From Micromonospora sp. Llam0 (GTDB lineage: Bacteria; Actinomycetota; Actinomycetes; Mycobacteriales; Micromonosporaceae), in contig NZ_RJJY01000002.1 of assembly GCF_003751085.1 (NCBI RefSeq), positions 2,480,001-2,544,000 on the forward strand: DNA of 64,000 nucleotides, given 5' to 3'. Below, piece by piece: positions 34,841-45,869 of the stretch; the first letter of the stretch is position 1; every line of letters starts with the position of its first letter. The notes beneath the pieces were generated by a model. The model was given only the letters and a program-made list of their open reading frames with translations, had not been told where the DNA came from and made no database searches. The position numbers and the translations under genes were made by a program.

Positions 34841-36526
34841 TCACCGCTGGTTGAAGGTCTGCTTCGGGTGACCCACGCAGTACCAGATCATCAGCGGCGC
34901 GCCCACCCCGTGACCGTCGACGTCCAGACACTTGCCGGTCAGCGGGTTGACCAGGGTGCCGCTGCGGCCCTGCCACTTCTGCCAGTTCTGCGCCGGGTTG
35001 CCGCTGCAGTACGCCACCTGTACTGCGGTGCCGTCCTCGCTGGCGCCCCAGGCCACGTCCATGCAGAGCCCGTTGGCGCGGATCGTGCCGTCGCTGCGCA
35101 ACTGCCACCACTGCGACTTGTTCTCGGCGCAGCGCTGCAGGGTGAGCCGGGTCCCGTCGGAGCCGGCACCGGCGCTGACGCACAGCCCGGTCTCCTTGCC
35201 GACCAGTTGGTAGGTGTTGGACGGGCGTGCCGGGGCGGGCGGTGCGGCCGGGGTGGTCTGCTTCGGCGGGTTCTTCGTGGCGCGCGGGCTGGGTGGCGGC
35301 GCCGCCGGCCGGGTGCTGGCCGTACGCGGCGGGGTCGTCGCTGACCGGGGTTTCGGCGAACCGGTCGGGGAGGCGGCCGGGGTCGGCGACGCCGAAGGCG
35401 AGGGCGAGGGCGTGGCCGACGCTGACGCCGAAGGCGACGGCGACGCGTCGGTGGTCATCCGGGCGTCCATCGCGTAGAAGTCGGTGAGCCGCTGTACCGA
35501 CTCCAGCAGGTTCTCGGTCTCCTTGTCGAGCGGGCCGTCGGTCTGCCGTACCGCGTCGACCCCGGCGTGGTACGCGGCCAGCGCCATCAGGTAGACGTCG
35601 CCTTCGGTGTCGCCGAACGACTCGACCAGCGCGCACATCGCGGTGCCGAACGCCGGGATGGCCGCCGCCGGCACCATCGGTGACGCGTCGGCCGACCCGT
35701 GCTCCTGCCACAGCTCGGCGGTGAACTGGGCGATGCCCTGCCGGTCGTCGGCGCCGACCAGGGTCGCGTCGAACCCGGACAGCGCCATCAACGAGGCGGC
35801 GACCGCCGGGGCGGTGACCGCCGGGCAGGCCGATCCGGCCTCGACGATCAGCTCGACGTACTCGGTGGGGATCGCCTTCGGCTGACGGTTCGTGTCGGCC
35901 GGCTCGTCGCCCGACCCGCCGAACTGCGGCAGCTTGCTGTAGTACGCCGCGTAGCCGCTGGCCTGGCCGACGTAGGTGAGCGCCGGATCGGGCACCCCGC
36001 CGGCGTCGGTGACCGTGTCCAGCCCGGTGTGGAACGCCGCGAGCGCCAGCCACCACTGGTCACCCGGCACCTCCGCCACCCGCAACTGGCCGCTGAGCTG
36101 GCACATCTGGCGGGCCAGGGCGATCACGTTGGCCTCGACGTCGGCGCGCTCCGCCGCCGGCCACGGGGCCCAGTCCTGCCAGTCCTGTGCGTCGAGCCCG
36201 GCGATGCCCTGCCCACCGGAGGTGGTGGTGTCCGCGCCGGCGTCCAGCCCGGACTCGGCCATCAGTTGGCCGGCGACCCGGGCCGGGTTGAGCATCGGGC
36301 ACGACTCGGCGGCGGCGGCGATGACCGCCAACTGCTCGTCGGAGACCGGCTGGCCGATCAGGTCGTCGTCGCGGGCGGATGCCGCACCGAACCCGATGGT
36401 CGCGACGACCGTGGAAAGCGCGGCCAGCCCGGCGATGATGCCTGCCGTGGTGCGTCGCGGGAGCCGGTCGAGCAGGCGTCGGAACAGGTCGAGCAGGCGT
36501 CGGAACGGCAAGGATCCGGGCATCAT
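34841..36526 (-). CDS. Secreted two-domain transglycosylase-like protein with C-terminal ricin B lectin domain
   Basis: The protein has about 561 residues from the ATG at 36526; ATGs at 36523, 36550 and 36589 are alternatives without a clear ribosome site. After a basic, repeated RRLLDLFRRLLDRLPRR stretch and one hydrophobic segment, two similar helical domains follow (about 55-215 and 220-350). Each carries an ESCP/GSACP start, a GQGIAG or RQGIAQF loop and an ALAAFHTG or ALAAYHAG end, which resemble lytic transglycosylase repeats. A Ser/Pro/Thr linker (about 365-435) leads to a beta-trefoil CBM13. It probably acts on or binds cell-wall or environmental glycans. Catalytic activity is not proven by visible residues. 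Confidence 0.65.
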   Translation of the reverse strand: MMPGSLPFRRLLDLFRRLLDRLPRRTTAGIIAGLAALSTVVATIGFGAASARDDDLIGQPVSDEQLAVIAAAAESCPMLNPARVAGQLMAESGLDAGADTTTSGGQGIAGLDAQDWQDWAPWPAAERADVEANVIALARQMCQLSGQLRVAEVPGDQWWLALAAFHTGLDTVTDAGGVPDPALTYVGQASGYAAYYSKLPQFGGSGDEPADTNRQPKAIPTEYVELIVEAGSACPAVTAPAVAASLMALSGFDATLVGADDRQGIAQFTAELWQEHGSADASPMVPAAAIPAFGTAMCALVESFGDTEGDVYLMALAAYHAGVDAVRQTDGPLDKETENLLESVQRLTDFYAMDARMTTDASPSPSASASATPSPSPSASPTPAASPTGSPKPRSATTPPRTASTRPAAPPPSPRATKNPPKQTTPAAPPAPARPSNTYQLVGKETGLCVSAGAGSDGTRLTLQRCAENKSQWWQLRSDGTIRANGLCMDVAWGASEDGTAVQVAYCSGNPAQNWQKWQGRSGTLVNPLTGKCLDVDGHGVGAPLMIWYCVGHPKQTFNQR

Positions 36527-36619
36527 GATCAACCACCGTCCCAGGTGCATCCGCCGAGGTGATTCCGGTCGACATTGAATCGATCGCACTCGGGCACGGT
36601 CAATGCCGGTTGGTGAAAG

Positions 36620-36922
36620 CTAGGAATCCTCCCGGGACTTGCCGACCGAACCGGGCTTGCCGACCGTACCGTCGGTCTGGTCCTCGCCGGCCAGCGCGGA
36701 CCGCAACCGTTCCTTCTCGGACCGGCGGCGCTCGGCGGACTCGGCGATCTGCTGCGCCATCTCGTCCCGCCAGCCGCGCATCAAAAACCAGGACAGCGCG
36801 GCCGAGAAAATGACCGCGATCATAAGTTTAAGAAAAATGTTTATGTCGACCGGCCAGAGGGCCAGCACGACGATCACGAACAGCCCGATCCGGCCGAGCG
36901 TGTACTTCACCGCAGGGCTCAT
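36620..36922 (-). CDS. DUF4229 small membrane protein
   Basis: The protein has 100 residues: two hydrophobic helices (YTLGRIGLFVIVVLALWPVD and a second after NIFLK), the motif SWFLMRGWRDEMAQQIAE and a charged Lys/Arg/Glu tail. It matches the actinobacterial DUF4229 family, which is often found near menaquinone and cytochrome genes. The longer frame up to 38089 is a shadow of other genes. It starts 8 bp after the preceding membrane-protein gene ends, so the two are probably one operon. Confidence 0.85.
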   Translation of the reverse strand: MSPAVKYTLGRIGLFVIVVLALWPVDINIFLKLMIAVIFSAALSWFLMRGWRDEMAQQIAESAERRRSEKERLRSALAGEDQTDGTVGKPGSVGKSREDS

Positions 36923-36930
36923 GCTTCTCC

Positions 36931-37350
36931 TCACCGGCCGTCCAGCCACCGGACGCCATGGAACCAGACCGCCGCGTACACCAGGGCGAAGACCGCCGCC
37001 CCGATCCCGCCGCCGGCCGTCGCCGGCAGCTCGGCCGCGATCCCGGCGGCGAGTAGCCCGGAGGCGACCCCGACCCCGGTCGCCACCGCGGCGGCGACGA
37101 ACCGAGCGGAGCCGCCGGCCCAGGCCCGGAAGTCCTCGGCGAACAGCCACGCCGGCAGGATCACCGCCAACCAGCCGTTCGACTGGCCGAGCCGGCCGTC
37201 GCCGATCAGCGTGAACACGCCGTCGAACAGCAGCAGCACGACCAGGCCGATCACCAGGCCGGCGCCGACCACGCCGAGTAGATCCGGCAACGCGACGACC
37301 CGACCTGCGGCGTCCCGGCGCGGAAGACTGTCGCTCTTCGATTCCGTCAT
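36931..37350 (-). CDS. Small multi-pass membrane protein of unknown function
   Basis: The protein has 139 residues with about four hydrophobic segments (VVGAGLVIGLVVLLLFDGVF, then WLAVILPAWLFAEDF, and two C-terminal Ala/Gly-rich helices). The ATG at 37350 (MTESKSDSLPRRD) is preferred to the one at 37458 because the intervening residues look non-coding. No family is recognised. It is probably co-transcribed with the DUF4229 gene. Confidence 0.65.
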   Translation of the reverse strand: MTESKSDSLPRRDAAGRVVALPDLLGVVGAGLVIGLVVLLLFDGVFTLIGDGRLGQSNGWLAVILPAWLFAEDFRAWAGGSARFVAAAVATGVGVASGLLAAGIAAELPATAGGGIGAAVFALVYAAVWFHGVRWLDGR

Positions 37351-37493
37351 GACCACTTGAGGGTACGCCTGGGCTGGTGCCGCACCCGGACCAGGTTTGG
37401 CGGGCCGGCATCCGGACAACCGGCCGAGGTGACGGTGTCCGGAGTGCATCCGCTGCACCTGAGCTACGCGCTGCCGGTCGCCGCTGGTACTCC

Positions 37494-38714
37494 TCAGCGA
37501 CGACCCGGGGCGTCGGCGGCCGGTGACGCCGCCCGGCAGCGCTGAATGTCCGGCCGGTGCTCGGGCCGGGCCGCCGTGGCCAGATCGGCGAGGATGCTGT
37601 CGACCAGCTCGATGACCCTGGGCTGGTCAGCGGCTGCCTGCCGGATGTCGGTGATCGAGGTGGCGAGGTGGCTGGCGAACGACTGCCGGCGGACGTGGAC
37701 CCGGACCGTCCCGTCGTCGTCCCGGACGATCCTCGGCCGGTCCGGCCGGTCGGCCAGCCGGCGTAGCAGGTCGTGCGACTCCTGCAGGGCACGGACGGCG
37801 GTGGTGGCGTCGTTGATGCCGGGCGAGAGCGCCCGTTCGACGATGTCGGCGAGCTGCCGTAGCCCGAAGCCGACGTCCTGGCCGGGTACCCGTTCGACGC
37901 CGACCTCGACCGCCTGCGCCGCCTTCGTCGCGTCGATCGGGCCCGGCGGTGTGTCTCCGACGGCGTGTACGGCGACCAGCGGCATGCCTGCCACGACGAA
38001 CTCGCCGGGGATCCGCTCGACGGTGAGGGCGCAGCGGTGCCGGCGGGCGAGCCGCGCCAGCGATTTGATGTCGACCTCGATGACCACACCGGTGGCCGGT
38101 GCGGCCAGCACGTCGACGACCGGGCCGTCCGGCGTACCAGCCGGATCGGTCGGCCGGGGCGCCCACCGGTCGATGCTACGCCTGCTCTGGACCCCGATCG
38201 CCGCGATCATGTGCGAGACCCGCATCAGAGCGGTCATGTGGTGCAGGTAGTAGATGAACATTCCGGTGCTGCCCAGTACCAGGGCCATCGACACGGCCAG
38301 CGACAGCGCCGGCAGCCGGGCGTCGGACTGGTCCGGCAGCGCGGCGAGGACCACCATGGCGAACAGGAACGTCGCGACGAACGTGCCCAGGGTGGCCTGG
38401 GGGATCCGGTCGCTCAGGAACGTCCGCAGCACCCGGGGCGAGTACTGGCTGGAGGCCAGCTGCACCGCGACCACCGTGATGGAGAAGACCAACGCGGTGA
38501 ACGAGATCATCGCGGTGATCACCGACGACAGCAGCGACCTGGCGCCGGCCGGCCCGCTCGGCAGGAAGCCGTCCAGCGGCAGTCGTAGCCGCAGCTCCAG
38601 GGCGGTGAGCAGGATCGCGCCGAGTACCGCACCGGTCGCGAACGTCGCCGGTACCGCCCAGAAACTGCCCCACACGCCACGGAGGCGGGACAGCGTCTCA
38701 CGCGGCGGACTCAC
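37494..38714 (-). CDS. DUF2254 membrane protein
   Basis: The protein has 406 residues. The first 140 hold four hydrophobic segments with the family motif ITVVAVQLASSQYSPRVLRTF between helices two and three; the rest is a soluble domain ending in a variable tail. DUF2254 proteins are widespread predicted integral membrane proteins without known function. The ATG at 38714 is in a good context for the first helix. It lies between the mqnE gene and the small membrane-protein genes on the same strand, and no operon partner is obvious. Confidence 0.85.
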   Translation of the reverse strand: MSPPRETLSRLRGVWGSFWAVPATFATGAVLGAILLTALELRLRLPLDGFLPSGPAGARSLLSSVITAMISFTALVFSITVVAVQLASSQYSPRVLRTFLSDRIPQATLGTFVATFLFAMVVLAALPDQSDARLPALSLAVSMALVLGSTGMFIYYLHHMTALMRVSHMIAAIGVQSRRSIDRWAPRPTDPAGTPDGPVVDVLAAPATGVVIEVDIKSLARLARRHRCALTVERIPGEFVVAGMPLVAVHAVGDTPPGPIDATKAAQAVEVGVERVPGQDVGFGLRQLADIVERALSPGINDATTAVRALQESHDLLRRLADRPDRPRIVRDDDGTVRVHVRRQSFASHLATSITDIRQAAADQPRVIELVDSILADLATAARPEHRPDIQRCRAASPAADAPGRR

Positions 38715-38807
38715 CGCAGGGCCTTTCCCGTCTCGTGCGGGTCGACACCTGCCGGCCCGCTAAAGTCGGCTCAGGCCCCGGCACCGGTGTTGGCCGGGCC
38801 GGCTCGC

Positions 38808-39986
38808 TCAGGCCCAGATCTGCTGCGGCTCGGCCCGCCGGTCGGCCAGTGCCGGCGGCCGGTCGTACTCGCGTACCACCTGGTAGCGGGTGTCCCGCTC
38901 GACCGGCTGGAAGCCGGCGTCCCAGATCAGGTGCAGCAGGTCCTCGCGGTGCATGGTGTTCGGTGTGCCGTAGGAGTCCGCGTCGTGGGTGATCTTGTAC
39001 TCGACCACTGACCCGTCGAGGTCGTCGACGCCGAAGTTGAGCGACAACTGCGCCACGGACAGCCCGTGCATCACCCAGAAACACTTGACGTGCGGCACGT
39101 TGTCGAACAGCAGCCGGGACACCGCGAAGGTCTTCAACGACTCGGCCGGTGCCGCCATCGTGGTGCGCTCCTGGATCCGGTTACGGATCTTGCCGTCCGC
39201 CGAGTCGACGAAGTCGTGCTGGTAGCGCAGCGGGATGAAGACGGTGAAGCCGCCGGTCTCGTCCTGCAGTTCGCGCAGCCGCAGCACGTGGTCCACCCGG
39301 TGGCGGGGCTCCTCGATGTGCCCGTACAGCATGGTCGACGGGGTGCGCAGCCCCTTGCTGTGGGCCAGCCGGTGAATCCGTGACCAGTCCTCCCAGTGGC
39401 AGGCGTGGTCGACGATGTGCTGACGGACCTCCCAGTCGAAGATCTCCGCACCACCACCGGTCAGCGACTCCAGACCGGCGTCCATCAGCTCGTCGAGGAT
39501 CTCGTCCGCCGGCAGCCCGCTGATCTTCTCGAACCACTGCACCTCGGTCGCGGTGAACGCCTTGAGCTTGACGTTCGGCAGCGCCGACTTGAGCTCGCGC
39601 AGCACCTTCGGGTAGTACCGCCAGGGCAGGGTCGGGTGCAGACCGTTGACGATGTGCAGCTCGGTGAGCTGCTCGTCCTCCATCTCCTTGGCCTTGCGGA
39701 CCGCTTCGTCGATGCGCATCGTGTACGCGTCCTTCTCGCCCGGCTTACGCTGGAACGAGCAGTACGCGCAGGAGGCGCTGCACACGTTGGTCAAATTCAG
39801 GTGCCGGTTGACGTTGAACATCACCCGGTCGCCGTTGAGCTCGGTCCGCCGGTGATGCGCCAGCCGGCCCAGCCAGGCCAGGTCGTCGCTGGCGTACAGG
39901 TCCACCCCGTCGGTGTGGTCCAGCCGCTCCCCGGCGTACACCTTGTCTTCGAGCTCACGCTTGCGACCAGCGTCCACGTCCGCCAC
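38808..39986 (-). CDS. mqnE: Aminodeoxyfutalosine synthase MqnE
   Basis: The protein has 392 residues of the radical-SAM superfamily. The cluster motif is C69-x3-C73-x2-C76 (NVCSASCAYCSF). Further hallmarks are LHIVNGLHPTLPWRYY, SLTGGGAEIF and STMLYGHIEE. MqnE joins the chorismate-derived enolpyruvyl benzoate to adenosine in the futalosine route to menaquinone. The start is a GTG with GAAGGGG upstream. The downstream ubiX-, ubiA- and ubiD-type genes on the same strand about 8 kb away complete late steps; mqnA, mqnC and mqnD are not in the window. Confidence 0.95.
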   Translation of the reverse strand: MADVDAGRKRELEDKVYAGERLDHTDGVDLYASDDLAWLGRLAHHRRTELNGDRVMFNVNRHLNLTNVCSASCAYCSFQRKPGEKDAYTMRIDEAVRKAKEMEDEQLTELHIVNGLHPTLPWRYYPKVLRELKSALPNVKLKAFTATEVQWFEKISGLPADEILDELMDAGLESLTGGGAEIFDWEVRQHIVDHACHWEDWSRIHRLAHSKGLRTPSTMLYGHIEEPRHRVDHVLRLRELQDETGGFTVFIPLRYQHDFVDSADGKIRNRIQERTTMAAPAESLKTFAVSRLLFDNVPHVKCFWVMHGLSVAQLSLNFGVDDLDGSVVEYKITHDADSYGTPNTMHREDLLHLIWDAGFQPVERDTRYQVVREYDRPPALADRRAEPQQIWA

Positions 39987-40272
39987 GCCCCTTCCCGGCC
40001 GGCCACGCCGACGACCCGCCGTCGACGACCATCAGCCGTGATCCGCGTTCGAGCGTACGTCCCGGGCCCGCCGGTCGGCTCGTCGCCCGGCGGCACAGCG
40101 ACCTGCGTCATGCCCGGGTCGCCAACCTCTCAGCTTCTCGTTACCTCAGGAAACATCGACATCAGCAGCCCCGTGCGGTAAGACCGATGTGGGACAGGCG
40201 ACACCAGGCGACGCTACTCGGTTCCGGCGCATCAGCACCGGGACAAATGCGCCGTACGGGGAGCGAGCGGGC

Positions 40273-41889
<1,617 letters not shown>

Positions 41890-42051
41890 CCGTACGTCCA
41901 CCGGTCGGACCGTTGCGACCAGGACCGGACAGACGGCCACGGTCGGTACGCCGATACTCCGGCTGTGCCGAGGTGCATCGGTATGGCACGGTAAACCGGC
42001 GGACTCCTCACCGGCCGGAGGTGTTCCGGTGAGCTGGCACGGGAGGCAGTG

Positions 42052-43419
42052 ATGGACGAAGCTCGGCCCTGGTCGTCGGTGGACCAGGTCGATGGTGGTC
42101 AGCGGCGGGTGCCCGACCAGGTCGACCGGTCCGGATCGGCGCCGCCACCGGCGGAGGAGTTGCCGGCTCCGTTCAGTCCACCGCCACCGCCACCGGACGG
42201 GGCGCTGTGGGCGTCGCCGGTCGGCACCGGCTCCGGTGCCGACGTCCCGGTCGTCCCTGGTGCGTCTTCCCCGTCGGCGGCCGCGCCGTCGGCTCCGACC
42301 TCGCCAGCGGCCGCGTCGCCGGCGTCCGCATGGTCGGCGTTCGCCTCGCCCTGGCAGCCGCCGGCCACGACTGACCGGCCGCCGACCGACCATGCCGCGT
42401 CGGCGTCCGCAGCCGCCGCGACCGAGCCACCCGCCGCGGCGTCGTCGCCTCCGGCGGCCAGCGGGGAGGCCGCGGCGGCCCGTGCCCGCGCCACGGTGGC
42501 CGGAGCGCAACGGATCTCCGCCAGTGACGTCGGCGCGCTCCGGGTGCCGACCGGCGGGACCCGGGTCTACGGTGCGCGTCGTACCGAGGAGCCCTCGCCC
42601 AGCGATCCGGCCCTACCCCCTGACCCGGTACAGCCGCCTGCACCTGCGGAACCGCCGTCCGGGCCGACCTCACCCGAGCCGGAACCCGCCCCGGCCCCGG
42701 CTCCGCCGTTGCCGCCACGGCCGACCTCACCCGGTCCGCCACCAGGCCCGTACCCACCGGCCCCGGGTCCGAACCCACCGGGCCCGACTCCGCCACCGCC
42801 GTTCCCGCCGCCGGCCGGGGCCGCATACCAGATGACCCAGGCGGCCGGTGGCTACACGATCCCGCCGGCGGTCCCACCGTCGCCGTGGCGCGAGTCACCG
42901 CCGACGCCCTGGCACGAGCCACCGGCACCGCCGGAGCCGGTCGTGCCGCCGGAGCCTCCGCCGGCCTACGGGCAGTGGCCGCGCACCAGCCCCGCCCCGG
43001 CGGCCGGGCGGGTGTACGGGGCCCGCCGGCCCGACAGCGACGCGCCCGGACCCGGCCCGGCCGGTGTTTCCGGCGTACCTCCCCGGGCCGGTGCTTCCGG
43101 CGTACCTTCCCAACCCGGTGCGGCCGGCCGGCCAGCGGCCGATCCGACGATGGGTCTGCCGATGGGGGCACGTGGCGGCATGTCCGGGGCACCGGGCGGC
43201 GTGGCGTTCAATCCCGCGGTGGAAAATTCCGGCTCGCTGACCGGCCACATCCTGGCCCAGGGCTGGGCGGACCTGCCTGAGCGGGAGGACCGCAGTACCA
43301 CCAAGGTGGTGCTGGCCATGGTGGTCGGCCTGGCCGTGATGGTGGTGGTCGGCGTCGTCGCGGTGCTCCTCGTGGGTAACACCTTCGCCGACATCTTCGA
43401 CGGGCTGCTGGGCGGTTGA
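42052..43419 (+). CDS. Proline-rich single-pass membrane protein of unknown function
   Basis: The protein has 455 residues. Nearly 400 residues are Pro/Ala/Ser-rich and likely disordered. One hydrophobic helix near the C-terminus (VLAMVVGLAVMVVVGVVAVL, about 417-440) leaves a short tail. The motif VYGARR occurs twice (RVYGARRTEEPS and GRVYGARRPDS), as does ASGVP/VSGVP. GGGAGG precedes the ATG at 42052 by 5 nt; a GTG one codon earlier is less good. The long cytoplasmic Pro-rich arm suggests a scaffold or phosphorylation target. No family is recognised. Confidence 0.75.
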   Translation: MDEARPWSSVDQVDGGQRRVPDQVDRSGSAPPPAEELPAPFSPPPPPPDGALWASPVGTGSGADVPVVPGASSPSAAAPSAPTSPAAASPASAWSAFASPWQPPATTDRPPTDHAASASAAAATEPPAAASSPPAASGEAAAARARATVAGAQRISASDVGALRVPTGGTRVYGARRTEEPSPSDPALPPDPVQPPAPAEPPSGPTSPEPEPAPAPAPPLPPRPTSPGPPPGPYPPAPGPNPPGPTPPPPFPPPAGAAYQMTQAAGGYTIPPAVPPSPWRESPPTPWHEPPAPPEPVVPPEPPPAYGQWPRTSPAPAAGRVYGARRPDSDAPGPGPAGVSGVPPRAGASGVPSQPGAAGRPAADPTMGLPMGARGGMSGAPGGVAFNPAVENSGSLTGHILAQGWADLPEREDRSTTKVVLAMVVGLAVMVVVGVVAVLLVGNTFADIFDGLLGG

Positions 43420-43614
43420 CGCCGGATCGGCGGGGGTGAGCCGGCCCACCGGTCAGACGGGTCAGGTGGCAGCGGCGCGGCAAACCCGTACACTTGTCAC
43501 TCGATCATCAACCCGGCGCGCTACCGCGTGCTCATGGGCGATCTTGCGGGCGATTCAACGGTGCACACCGGAACGGGCCATTCGCGAAGATCCGCCCCGC
43601 TCTGAGAGGTTTTC

Positions 43615-45165
43615 TTGACCACCTTCGCTGATCCCAGCACGTTCCCCTCCGTTCTCGACACCGTGCCCGAAGCCGCCGACCTGCCGGTGGAGCAGGCGAC
43701 CAGCCAGGTCGCCGAGCCGGTCGTGGCGGCCGCGGCCGCCGAGCCGGTCGCCGACGAGCCTGACTTCGCGGCGCTCGGGTTGCCCCGGCAACTGGTCCGG
43801 ACCCTCGCCCGGGAGGGCATCACGACTCCGTTCGAGATCCAGCGCGCCACCGTGCCCGACGCGCTGGCCGGCCGGGACGTGCTCGGCCGGGGCCAGACCG
43901 GCTCCGGCAAGACCCTCGCGTTCGGCCTGCCGTTGCTGGCCCGGATCGCCGACGGTCGCCGGGCCCGCCCACTGCGGCCCCGGGCGCTGATCCTGGTCCC
44001 CACCCGCGAGCTGGCGATGCAGGTCAACGACGCGTTGTTCCCGCTGGGCCGGGCGGTCGGGGTCTTCCTCAAGACGGCGGTCGGCGGCGTCCCGTACGAC
44101 CGGCAGATCGATTCGCTGCGTCGCGGTGTGGAAATCATCGTGGCCACCCCGGGGCGGCTCGGTGACCTGATCCAGCGCGGCGTCTGCCAGCTGGACGACA
44201 TCGAGATCACTGTCCTGGACGAGGCGGACCAGATGGCCGACATGGGCTTCCTGCCGGAGGTCACCGAGCTGCTGGCCAAGACTCCGGCGGACGCTCAGCG
44301 GCTGCTCTTCTCGGCCACCTTGGACAACGACGTCGACACGCTGGTCCAGCGGTTCATGACCGACCCGGTCACCCATTCCACCGCGCCGGCCACCGCTGCG
44401 GTGACCACCATGGACCACCATCTGCTGCTGATCCCGCCGAACGACAAGTTCGCCGTGGCCGCCTCGATCGCCGCGCGCTCCGGGCGGACCATGATGTTCG
44501 CCCGTACCCAGCTGGGCGTGGACCGGCTGGTGGACCAGTTGGCGTCGGTCGGGGTGCGGGCCGGTGCCCTGCACGGCGGCAAGACCCAGCGGGTACGCAC
44601 CCGTACCCTCGCAGAGTTCAAGGAAGGGCGGACGAACGTCCTGGTCGCCACGGACGTGGCCGCCCGGGGCATCCACGTCGACGGGGTCTCGTTGGTGGTG
44701 CACGTCGACCCGCCGAAGGATCCCAAGGACTACCTGCACCGGGCGGGGCGGACCGCGCGGGCCGGCGAGTCCGGCGCGGTTGCCACCCTGGTGCTGCCGA
44801 AGCAGCGGCGCAGCACCCTGGCCATGCTGGAGAAGGCCGGGGTGGAGCCGGCCCAGACTCGGGTACGCCGCGGCGACGCGGCGCTGTCCGAGCTGACCGG
44901 AGCGACCGAGCCGAGCGGCGTACCGATCGTGAACGAGCCGGAGCCGCCCCGGCAGTCCCGCCCCCGGGGGGACCGGTTCCGACCGGACCGCCCCGACCGC
45001 TTCCGAGGGCGGGGCGACCGCTCCCGGGCCGACGGGCCGGACCGCTTCCGGGCCGACGGCGAGCGGGGTGCCCGGGGCGGTGCCGACCGGGCCGGCCGGG
45101 GCGGTGCCGACCGCGCCGGCGGTGACCGGCGCTTCACCGACCGGCGGCCGAGCCGCAGCTACTGA
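43615..45165 (+). CDS. DEAD-box ATP-dependent RNA helicase (RhlE/DeaD-like)
   Basis: The protein has 516 residues. Conserved motifs appear in order: Q motif (ITTPFEIQ), GQTGSGKT, PTRELAMQ, VLDEADQMADMGF, SAT, and the C-terminal domain ATDVAARGIHVDGV and HRAGRTARAG. The last 80 residues are an Arg/Asp/Gly-rich repeat (DRFRPDRPDRF), a typical RNA-binding tail. The start is a TTG with GAGAGG 5 nt upstream. It is probably involved in RNA unwinding, ribosome assembly or cold adaptation. The first 45 residues are an Ala/Val/Glu-rich extension. Confidence 0.95.
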   Translation: MTTFADPSTFPSVLDTVPEAADLPVEQATSQVAEPVVAAAAAEPVADEPDFAALGLPRQLVRTLAREGITTPFEIQRATVPDALAGRDVLGRGQTGSGKTLAFGLPLLARIADGRRARPLRPRALILVPTRELAMQVNDALFPLGRAVGVFLKTAVGGVPYDRQIDSLRRGVEIIVATPGRLGDLIQRGVCQLDDIEITVLDEADQMADMGFLPEVTELLAKTPADAQRLLFSATLDNDVDTLVQRFMTDPVTHSTAPATAAVTTMDHHLLLIPPNDKFAVAASIAARSGRTMMFARTQLGVDRLVDQLASVGVRAGALHGGKTQRVRTRTLAEFKEGRTNVLVATDVAARGIHVDGVSLVVHVDPPKDPKDYLHRAGRTARAGESGAVATLVLPKQRRSTLAMLEKAGVEPAQTRVRRGDAALSELTGATEPSGVPIVNEPEPPRQSRPRGDRFRPDRPDRFRGRGDRSRADGPDRFRADGERGARGGADRAGRGGADRAGGDRRFTDRRPSRSY

Positions 45166-45242
45166 CCCGCTACGACCCGCGTGCGTGACCGGCGCCGACG
45201 ACCCGCTCCGCGGCGGCTCGTCGGGCCGGTACGGTCGGAAGC

Positions 45243-45863
45243 ATGCCGACGTTGCCGAAATCGATCGTCTGGACGCGGACGGACACCGGCGGTGCCGATC
45301 AGGTCCTCTTCGACGACCAGCGCGGGCTGACCGCTCGCGGGGTGGCGGTGGCGGCGGCGCCGCTGCCGTACAGCTGCCATTACGAGCTCGCCACCGACGA
45401 GCAGTGGGCCGCCGTGCGGCTCACCGTCACCGTCGAGGGTGCCGGCTGGCTGCGGACCGTACGGATGGAACGGGCGCTCGGCCGGTGGCGGGTGAGCACC
45501 GCCGAACAGGGTGACCTGGACCGTGCTCTGCGGTCGGCCGGGCGCAGCCCGGTCGGCCTGCCCGGCACCGAGGAACCGGGTCGGCTCGACGCGGCGCTCG
45601 ACGTCGACCTGGACGCCGCACCGCTGTTCAACACCCTGCCGGTCCGCCGGCTGCGGTTGTCGGAGCAGCCGGTCGGGCAGGAGCACCGGCTGGTCGCGGC
45701 CTGGGTCCGGGTGCCGAGCCTGGAGGTGATGCCGATGGAGCAGACCTACACGGTGCTCGGCACCGATCGGGTCCGGTACCGCAGCGGCAGCTTCACGGCC
45801 GAGGTGACGCTGGATCCGGACGGTTTCGTGCTGCACTATCCGGGGCTGGCACAGCGGGCCTGA
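45243..45863 (+). CDS. Putative glycolipid-binding family protein (PF06475-like)
   Basis: The protein has 206 residues. It begins with IVWTRTDTGGADQVLF and has the LDAALDVDLDAAPLFNTLPVRRL motif and a late YRSGSFTAEVTLDPDGFVLHYPGL, which fit the putative glycolipid-binding family. That function rests on remote similarity and is unproven. It converges tail to tail with the cysteine desulfhydrase gene, only 6 bp apart, and a small CCCGAT-ATCGGG hairpin (45865-45877) covers both stops. Confidence 0.75.
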   Translation: MPTLPKSIVWTRTDTGGADQVLFDDQRGLTARGVAVAAAPLPYSCHYELATDEQWAAVRLTVTVEGAGWLRTVRMERALGRWRVSTAEQGDLDRALRSAGRSPVGLPGTEEPGRLDAALDVDLDAAPLFNTLPVRRLRLSEQPVGQEHRLVAAWVRVPSLEVMPMEQTYTVLGTDRVRYRSGSFTAEVTLDPDGFVLHYPGLAQRA

Positions 45864-45869
45864 TCCCGA

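Noticed and set aside
36577..36588. GAATCGATCGCA near the lectin-protein start as a fifth LacI operator
   Set aside because: It shares only GAATCGAT and lacks the second half of the palindrome.
39987..40272. Possible c-di-AMP (ydaO-type) riboswitch before the NlpC/P60 gene
   Set aside because: Such riboswitches are common before wall hydrolases in actinomycetes, but the conserved core sequences could not be found in this leader.
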